Below, piece by piece: positions 41,280-46,541 of a stretch of 46,541 nucleotides of DNA. Source of the stretch: Prorocentrum cordatum. Taxonomy: Eukaryota; Sar; Dinophyceae; Prorocentrales; Prorocentraceae. Position 1 is the stretch's first letter. Every line of letters begins with the position of its first letter. The notes beneath the pieces were generated by a model. It worked only from the letters and a program-made list of their open reading frames with translations, searched no databases and had not been told where the DNA came from. Location of the stretch: positions 1 to 46,541 of the forward strand of contig CAUYUJ010007476.1 in NCBI GenBank assembly GCA_963575745.1, in the 5' to 3' direction. Position numbers and translations under genes: made by a program.

Positions 41280-41458
41280 TCTGTCCACCTCTGCCCGCCC
41301 CACCGTTCTTCCTCGCCTTCTCCCCTCCCCATCTCCACCTCCTGTCGGCTGGAGGGTTCCAAGCCCGCGCGCGGCCGGCGGCTATACGCCCAAAACTTGC
41401 GGTCCTTGCGGGGCTGCGGCACCTCACCTGGAAGCAGAAGCAGCTGCTCGAACTTCCA

Positions 41459-41513
41459 CGTTCGGAGGTCCGCTCTGGCCTGCGAAAGCTGATATCAATG
41501 CTGTCTCTCTTCT
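41459..41513. repeat. 56-bp dispersed repeat, copy 1
   Basis: TTCGGAGGTCCGCTCTGGCC then GCGAAAGCTGATATCAATGC and TGTCTCTCTTCT. Copy 2 at 41951-42007 reads TTTCGGGGGTCCGCTCGGAC, CGAAAGCGGATGTTGACGC, TGTCGCTCTTCT. Confidence 0.7.
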
Positions 41514-41515
41514 CT

Positions 41516-41755
41516 AGGTCTCCCAGATGGGGTTGGAGTAGAATTGGGTCGGAGGATCGCGCCGCATCGCCGATGCATCCGCGATGCAGCTCGATGTGGG
41601 GCCCGATTTGCTTCACGCCGACGTCCCCGATGCACCGCCGACGTCAACGATGCATCGCTGGCGCATCGCCGATACACCGCCGATGCATCGCCGATGTATC
41701 GGCGGTGCGGCGCGATCCTCCGACCCTACCTACTCCGCTCGCGTCTAGGAGGCCT
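41516..41755. mobile_element. family C palindromic element, copy 2
   Basis: 240 bp. Same ends and centre as 41076-41279: AGGTCTCCCAGATGGGGTTG, GGGTCGGAGGATCGCGCCGC on the left, and GCGGCGCGATCCTCCGACCC on the right. Longer because the CATCGCCGAT-type interior is expanded. Confidence 0.75.
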
Positions 41756-41762
41756 CTGCATA

Positions 41763-41939
41763 CTCCAGATTTCGTAATGACAGGGAGGGGTCTGGACCCT
41801 CCAAGACAAGCCATGTCAGACCTCCCCCGTGGGAGAACCCTCCAAAACATCGTCCCCAGACCCCCCAGGCCCTCCAAGATAGCCTGGAAGAGACCCCCCC
41901 CGAAATGAGACCCCCCTCCCTTTATTACGAAATCTGGAG
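41763..41939. mobile_element. TA-flanked MITE-like element
   Basis: 177 bp between two TA dinucleotides (41761-41762 and 41940-41941). Inverted ends CTCCAGATTTCGTAAT are identical for 16 bp and continue with (A)GGGAGGGG(GG)TCT for about 31 bp. TA flanks with short inverted repeats are the pattern of Tc1/mariner-derived MITEs. Direct evidence is limited to ends and flanks. No transposase. Internal CCTCCAA(A/G)A words repeat. Confidence 0.75.
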
Positions 41940-41950
41940 TACTCATCCAC

Positions 41951-42007
41951 TTTCGGGGGTCCGCTCGGACCTCCGAAAGCGGATGTTGACGCTGTCGCTC
42001 TTCTTCA
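41951..42007. repeat. 56-bp dispersed repeat, copy 2
   Basis: Partner of 41459-41513. Together the two copies bracket family C copy 2 and the TA-flanked element. Confidence 0.7.
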
Positions 42008-42064
42008 GTCCGTGCTTTCGCTTCCCCACCCCGGGCCACGTGAAGCGCCGAGCCCGCGCCGTGC

Positions 42065-42120
42065 GCGTCGAACCTCCTGCACACGAGCGCTCGTGCGCTC
42101 GTGTGCAGGAGGTTCGACGC
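42065..42120. repeat. perfect 26-bp-arm hairpin
   Basis: The left arm 42065-42090 (GCGTCGAACCTCCTGCACAC then GAGCGC) is exactly inverted at 42095-42120 around the loop TCGT. No mismatch in 26 bp, unusual for the mutated elements nearby. It implies recent formation or ongoing correction. Confidence 0.9.
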
Positions 42121-42129
42121 CCCGCAGAG

Positions 42130-42262
42130 CCTCGGCATCGCTCGGACGTGTGCATGTTTCTTTCGGCGAGGACCATCGAGGAGCATCCTTGATCATGTGG
42201 CGAAAAAAGCACGCACGAAGGCGAAAGAAAGCACAGGGAACGGACGTCCAAGCGATGGCGAG
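42130..42262. repeat. dispersed repeat O, short copy
   Basis: GGCATCGCTCGGACGTGTGC, CATCGAGGAGCATCCTTGAT, TGGCGAAAAAAGCACGCACG and GGACGTCCAAGCGATGGC match 23133-23480 with the middle part missing. Confidence 0.7.
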
Positions 42263-42313
42263 GAGCACGCGTGAAGACACGACAATTCCCTCGCCCAGAA
42301 AGGGCCCTGCCTG

Positions 42314-42445
42314 AAGTCGGGCCTGTTCTCTACAGGAGGAGCATTCCATTATATATATAGATATATATATAAATAAATAAATAAAATGCATAGTATTTAT
42401 AGACAGCAATATATAACAACTTAAAATTGTTGTGTATATGTCCAC

Positions 42446-42499
<54 letters not shown>

Positions 42500-42607
42500 T
42501 AAAACATAGTATATATATATTAAAATGCATAGTATGGGGACGATGTTTTTAAAACATGCATTTCGTAGCTTTCTCTGTCCGCCCACAGTGGGGGGCAGGC
42601 CCGACCC
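42314..42607. mobile_element. family A element, copy 4, with AT array
   Basis: Left AAGTCGGGCCTGTTCTCTAC then AGGAGGA. The right end reads GGGGGCAGGCCCGACCC. The core CATAGTATGGGGACGATGTT is intact. Between the left end and the core about 190 bp of (AT)n, AAATAAAT and ATTTATTTATTT has grown, doubling the element's length. Confidence 0.7.
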
Positions 42608-42714
42608 GAGCCTTGCCTTCGAGGATCGGAGGAGTGGGTCTCTCCTCCGCGGCGGAAAGGGGCGGCGGAGGCACAGCGAGGCCGCCTCCGCGGGCGGAAG
42701 ATCTCGTCGGAAGG

Positions 42715-42880
42715 CTCGGGCCGGACGAAAGGGGGGGATAGGGAAATTCCTCCTCCTCCTCCTCCTCCTCCTCCTCCTCCAACGTCCCTCGTCCCCCTCC
42801 TCCTCCTCCTCCTCCTCCTCCTCCTCCTCCTCCTCCTTCTCCTCCTCTCGGGCCGGACGAAAAGGGGGGGATTGGGAAAG
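42715..42880. repeat. CTC array flanked by a ~33-bp direct repeat
   Basis: CTCGGGCCGGACGAAAGGGG then GGGATAGGGAAA (42716-42747) recurs at about 42848-42879 as CTCGGGCCGGACGAAAAGGG then GGGATTGGGAAA. Between them lie two CTC blocks. No gene. Confidence 0.8.
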
Positions 42881-43074
42881 GGGGGGCTACGAAGTTGGCT
42901 GCACGCAGCTGGTTTTGGCCTCGCCGAGGGGCCCATTCCTCGATACATAGCCGCCTCCAGCGCCGGGAGGCGCCGGGAGAAGCAGCTGCGTGAGCTGATT
43001 ATCAAGCCGCCCCTTTGCTATCCCCCCCTTTCGCCTGACCCGAAAGGCGGCGGAAGCAGGAGTCTCAGGCAGTG

Positions 43075-43303
43075 GCGAAGCGCCCTGGCGTGCCTATAGC
43101 CCCACCAAGCAGTGTTCTGAGAATCTTTTGTGGCTTCCACGAAACGTTCTTAGAACATTTCTGGCCGGGGCCGTCTTGGTTTTACACAGCGGGCTTATAT
43201 TCTAAGAACATTGCTTTTTCCTTCGAACATATTCGGGTTCCAAGAACATTTTGTGGTAGGACTACAGGAATGCCGCGACGGTCAGTCCCTGCTCAGGAGT
43301 CGG
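43075..43303. repeat. ~230-bp dispersed repeat J, copy 2
   Basis: Same orientation and landmark order as 21262-21492, including GTTCTTAGAACATTTCTGGC, ATTCTAAGAACATTGC and GGTTCCAAGAACATTTTGTG. Confidence 0.7.
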
Positions 43304-43397
43304 GTATAGCCAGGACCCCAGGTGAGGGGACCAGGTAAGCAGTAGGGCCCCAGAGCTCCCACTCTGGCCAGAATCACTAAACCAGGTCTGACGTAGC

Positions 43398-43870
43398 TGG
43401 AGGAGGAGGAGGAGGAGGAGGAGGAGGAGGAGGAGAGCTGGAGAGGAGGAGGAGGCCTGAGGACCTGAGGAGGAGGAGGAGGCCTTAGGAGGAAGGAAGG
43501 AGGAGGGGAGGAGGAGGAGGAGGGAGGAGGAGGAGAGAGGAGGGGGAAAAGAGAGAGTGAAGATGAGGGGGGGAGGATGAGGAGGGAGGAGTTTATATCT
43601 TTGGGCGAAACGGCAGTTCCAGTCGGAGGAGAACGGGGCAGGGGGGCTTCCCCCCGAACACCCCACCGAACCGGTAATCCCTCCTCCATACTATCTACTC
43701 TCTCCTCCCTACCTCCTCCTACGCACACCTCCTCCTCCTCCTCCACCACCTCCCCCTCCTCCTCCTCCTCCTCATCCCTCCACCTACTCCTCCTACCTCC
43801 TCCTCCTCCTCCTCCTCCTCCTCCTCCCCCTCCCCCTCCTCCTCCTCCTCCTCCTCCTCCTCCTCCTCCT
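43398..43870. repeat. GAG array followed by CTC array
   Basis: Purine GAG-rich 43398-43560, ~115 bp of unique DNA, then pyrimidine CTC-rich 43680-43870. The opposite sense makes a potential long imperfect hairpin. Confidence 0.95.
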
Positions 43871-43878
43871 CGCCCGAA

Positions 43879-44096
43879 AGAGGTGTGCCCCCCCAGAGAT
43901 TGCCTCGTGTTTGGATTCGGAGCTTCCCCGTCCTCCTCGTTCGATCCCTCCTCGTCCGAGCCGTCCCCGACCTCCTCCCGGACAGACGACGTTCGACAAC
44001 GTGGGAATGGGAATGGGAGTAGCGTTCAAAAAAAAGGGAAGTAAGAGGTGTGCCCCCCACAGATGGACACGTTTTTGGATTCGGAGCTTCCCAAAC
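43879..44096. repeat. 50-bp direct repeat, 167-bp spacing
   Basis: AGAGGTGTGCCCCCCCAGAG through TTTGGATTCGGAGCTTCCC at 43879-43929 recurs at 44046-44096. Confidence 0.8.
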
Positions 44097-44104
44097 TTCA
44101 GGAG

Positions 44105-44311
44105 GGAAAGAAACACACAGACACAATGAATCGTCGGTTCCCCGGGAAACGTGGGAAACTGTGGGAAGTGGAGGGGGAAGACAGAAACCCAGAGAACATA
44201 TGGGAAAACATGGGGAATCTTTTTATTTGTGTGTATTTATGTGTGGGAAGTGGAGGGGGAAGACAGAAACCCAGAACACATGGGAAAACGTGGGGAATCT
44301 TTTTTATTTGT

Positions 44312-44330
<19 letters not shown>
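44105..44330. repeat. GGGAAACTGTGGGAAGT dispersed repeat, copy 2, internally duplicated
   Basis: Matches 39457-39600. Here the ~84-bp part (GTGGGAAGTGGAGGGGGAAG, ACAGAAACCCAGA, ACATGGGAAAAC, GGGGAATCTTTTT) is present twice in tandem. It passes into (GT)n at 44316-44353. Confidence 0.8.

Positions 44331-44353
<23 letters not shown>
44316..44353. repeat. (GT)n array
   Basis: About 18 GT units. Probably grown from the GTGTGTAT end of the preceding repeat. Confidence 0.9.
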
Positions 44354-44354
<1 letters not shown>

Positions 44355-44490
44355 CTGGAGCCTCTTTTAAACTGCCCATGTCGTGCAGCTGCGCGTCCCC
44401 TTCCGGGCAAGGGCGTGCCGCAGCCCCGCCCCGGCACAGCCGCGCACGGGCGCCAGCGGCCGTTCGGTGGCACGGGCGCCGGCAGCGTCA

Positions 44491-44702
44491 CGCCGGGCCT
44501 GTCCCTCTACAGGGGGAAGGAGGAGGAGGAGGAGGAGGAGGAGGAGGAGGAGGAGGAGGAGGAGGAGGAGGACAAGAATGGCCTAAACATAGTCTGGGGA
44601 CGACTTCTGGGAGCATTGTCTGACCATCTGGGAGCATGTTTTGGAGCATGCTTGATTTTTTTTCGCCCCGAATCCGCCTGTGGGGGGACAGGCCCGACCT
44701 AA
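44491..44702. mobile_element. family A element, copy 5, with GAG array
   Basis: Left CGCCGGGCCTGTCCCTCTAC then AGGGGGA. Right (inverted) CTTAGGTCGGGCCTGTCCCC. Core AACATAGTCTGGGGACGA. A run of about 18 GAG units sits between the left end and the core, in the same place as the AT array of copy 4. GGGAGCAT repeats occur near the right end. Confidence 0.75.
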
Positions 44703-44799
44703 GACTGGCGTCTCCCCCCCGCCCCCCCCCCCCCTTCCCGGAGCTCAGCCTTCGGGCCACATAGCTCGGATATCCGACGACCCTTCGTGGCGATCTGGG

Positions 44800-44880
44800 C
44801 ACCCCCCAAGGAGACGCTCTCGGCGAGGCGCAGCCGCTGGAAGGCCTCCCGAGGCTGGTACAAATCGCCGAGGGCCAGCG
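44800..44880 (-). repeat. dispersed repeat Q, inverted copy
   Basis: On the minus strand it reads CCAGCCTCGGGAGGCCTTCC, AGCGGCTGCGCCTCGCCGAG and AGCGT. This matches 46015-46065 on the plus strand. Both encode a similar peptide (QPREAFQRLRLAESV and QPRDALQRVRLAESV), so the family may stem from a coding exon. Confidence 0.65.
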
Positions 44881-44939
44881 AAGAGCCCGAACACATCAAG
44901 TTTCGATGTCGAATATCAGCCAGCGTTGACCCCAAATTG

Positions 44940-45116
44940 ATAGGAGGACAGGAGGAGGACGGGAGAAGGATGGGAGGAGGACGAAAGGAGGACGGGAGCA
45001 GGACGGGAGGAGAACGGGATGAGCATAATGCATAATCAAGCATTGGAAAAAGGGGGGTTGCCATTGGAAAAAGGGGGAGGTGCCACTGGAAAAGGGGGGG
45101 TGCTAAAGACCAATGG
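44940..45116. repeat. two small tandem arrays
   Basis: 44942-45015 has GGAGGACGGGAG-type units of about 12 bp. 45048-45116 has three units of GCCA(T/C)TGGAAAAAGGGGGxGG, about 23 bp each. Confidence 0.8.
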
Positions 45117-45297
45117 CTTACGATGAGCTGCGACTCCCATAGGGCGAGCCTGTTTCGAGAACACATCGAGTTTCGATGTCAAAATACCCGAAAGCTCGGA
45201 ACTATCGACCAGGAGCCGGAGGGCGCAGGAGGGCGCGAGGGAGAAGCAGGAGGGCACGAGGGAGAAGCACGCACACAGAGCTGCAGTCAAGCAGTCA

Positions 45298-45410
45298 GCA
45301 GTCCTCCTCCTCCTCCTCCGATCTTCCTCCTCCTCCTCCTCCTCCTCCTCCTCCTCCTCCTCCCTCTCCTCCTCCTCCCCCCCTCCTCCTCCCCCGCCGG
45401 CCGAGCCGGA
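45298..45410. repeat. (CTC)n array
   Basis: CTC triplets, opposite in sense to the GAG array that follows at 45558. Confidence 0.95.
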
Positions 45411-45557
45411 CGCAGGATCTACGCGGACCACGAGGGCGACCTGGACGTCCTGGCCGAGCTGTGCGGCGTCAGCGTGCAGCTGATGCGCCGCCACCCGCCC
45501 GAGGCTCCTCGGGGCGGGCTCGACGGGGCGCGCGACCGCTCCGACCTGCGCTCTCGA
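45411..45557. other. short unique island
   Basis: Between the CTC and GAG arrays. One plus frame reads DHEGDLDVLAELCGVSVQLM then RRHPPEAP, which is protein-like. It is under 50 codons, with arrays on both sides. It could be a fragment of an exon. No family recognised. Confidence 0.3.
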
Positions 45558-45965
45558 CGGAGGAGGAGGAGGAGGAGGAGGAGGAGGAAGGAGGAGGAGG
45601 AGGATGGAGGAGGTGGAGGAGGAGGAGAGGTGAGGAAGGCTGAGGAGGAGAGAGGAGGAGTTTGGAGGAGTTGGAGGATTGAGAGTTGGAGGAGGAGAGG
45701 AGGAGAGGAGGAGGAGGAGAGGAGGAGGAGAAATGAGGAGGAGGAGGAGGAGGAGGAAGTAGGAGAGGAGGAGGAGGAGCATGACAAGGAGGAAGGCGGA
45801 GGAGGAAGGAGGAGGAGGGAGGAGGGGGAGATGGAGGAGCAGGAGGAGGATAGAGGAGGATGAGAGGAGGAGGAGGAGAGGGAGGATGAGGAGAGAGGGG
45901 GCGAGAGGGGGAAGAGAGTGCGCGGGGGGGGGGGGGAGGAGGGGAGGGGGGGGGGGGAAGGGGAG
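45558..45965. repeat. (GAG)n array with G-rich end
   Basis: GAG triplets to about 45895, then G runs up to 10 nt. Confidence 0.95.
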
Positions 45966-46009
45966 GGGTGGCGCGATTCGAGGTTTTCGGGCGTCTTCGT
46001 GGGTTCTTG

Positions 46010-46080
46010 GCGGATTTCCAGCCTCGCGATGCTCTCCAGCGGGTGCGCCTCGCCGAGAGCGTGCGGGGGGTGCCCACATC
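46010..46080 (+). repeat. dispersed repeat Q, forward copy
   Basis: TTCCAGCCTCGCGATGCTCT then CCAGCGGGTGCGCCTCGCCG and AGAGCGTGCG. Inverted relative to 44800-44880. Confidence 0.65.
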
Positions 46081-46147
46081 CTCCGAACGGCCGCTAGAGA
46101 GCCGAGTTAAGACCCGACGACCAGGGGGCAGAGGTACCGATACCAAT

Positions 46148-46318
46148 CAGCCACGCGCGGAGGGGGTGGGGGGAAGGGGGGAGGGCTTCTCAGAAGCACC
46201 TCTGCTTCTTAGAAGGCGCGGGCCTTATTTATAGATATAAGGCCGGCGTCTTCTAGGAATCAGCCTCTTTCTAAGAAGCCCTCCCCCCTCCCTCCACCCC
46301 CTTCGTGCGCGCCGCCAG
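46148..46318. mobile_element. family B foldback element, copy 2
   Basis: Left CAGCCACGCGCGGAGGGGGT and right (inverted) CTGGCGGCGCGCACGAAGGG. Both continue into GGGGGGAGGGCTTCT(C/T)AGAA. The centre is a further near-perfect hairpin (TAGAAGGCGCGGGCCTTAT against its inversion around TATAGATATAAGGCC). ACCAAT occurs immediately outside both ends (46142-46147 and 46319-46324), a candidate target duplication. No gene. Confidence 0.75.
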
Positions 46319-46369
46319 ACCAATGCCCTCCCTCGTTTTCGTTTTTGTTGGGCCTGGAACACGTGCGGG

Positions 46370-46460
46370 GCCCTCCACTGGCTGGATTCGCCTCGAAATT
46401 CTGGCCAGGTCGCACCCTGGACGAGGTCCTGGGAGTGGCGGCATGTGCATCTCTGTTTCC
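46370..46460 (+). repeat. dispersed repeat O, partial copy
   Basis: GGATTCGCCTCGAAATTCTG, CAGGTCGCACCCTGGACGAG and GTCCTGGGAGTGGCGG match 23332-23395. Confidence 0.65.
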
Positions 46461-46479
46461 CCCAGAAGGGGGAGAAGAA

Positions 46480-46541
46480 GGAGAAGGAGGTGCAGAAGAA
46501 GGAGGAGGAGGTGGAGGAGGAATTGGTGGAGGAGGGGGGGA
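46480..46541. repeat. GAG/AAG array at the right edge
   Basis: GAAGAAGGAGAAGGAGG and GAGGAGG units. Continues beyond the window. Confidence 0.9.

Overview
The window looks like nuclear DNA of a dinoflagellate (Alveolata), close in feel to Prorocentrum, Polarella or Symbiodiniaceae genomes. The main evidence is a decayed Ty1/copia-type element whose integrase remnant keeps an architecture and motifs I associate with dinoflagellate copia elements, followed by a LINE-type RNase H and Cys-rich tail of a dinoflagellate type. Further support comes from the very high load of trinucleotide microsatellites (GAG/CTC, GAT/ATC, GTT), the GC-rich minisatellites and the many small foldback elements. No bacterial operon, rRNA, tRNA, spliced-leader array or CRISPR was seen. 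The organism call rests on remembered protein-family patterns and was not checked by a search.

Layout. 0-3.6 kb: tandem repeats (161-bp unit, an ~80-bp unit, a ~137-bp higher-order GTGGCCCC minisatellite) and a segmental duplication carrying the first inverted-repeat element of 'family A'. 3.6-8.8 kb: mostly CTC, GAG, GTC and GAT arrays, ending in oppositely oriented GAT and ATC arrays. 8.8-10.0 kb: the best host-like reading frame on the left side, an unrecognised protein broken by one frameshift. 10-14.5 kb: arrays, a GCTCCCGCTGCAGCGCTGG-type minisatellite and unique spacer. 14.5-18 kb: very GC-rich DNA with tandem units flanking a possible two-exon gene (15.64-16.56 kb). 18-23.9 kb: an AT-rich island and a cluster of foldback elements and dispersed repeats. 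23.9-27.7 kb: GAT and GAG arrays.

27.7-38.45 kb is the gene-like core. It is a composite, long-dead LTR retrotransposon with two diverged ~170-bp LTRs, a copia-like initiator-Met primer site, gag with a damaged zinc knuckle, protease remnants, and an integrase lacking two of its three catalytic acidic residues. Other sequences sit between the same LTRs: a 279-bp inverted-repeat element inside the 5' LTR with a 5-bp target duplication, a GC-rich block with an ExoX-C-like motif, a Nudix-hydrolase-like domain, a 50-nt poly-G run and the 3' end of a LINE ORF2.

38.5-46.5 kb is again arrays plus a dense set of foldback or MITE-like elements, including more family A copies, two palindromic GATGCATCGCC elements, a TA-flanked element and a perfect 26-bp-arm hairpin. 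No working gene network can be described. The window is mainly a record of element insertion, nesting and microsatellite growth, and its most novel content is the set of short inverted-repeat families.
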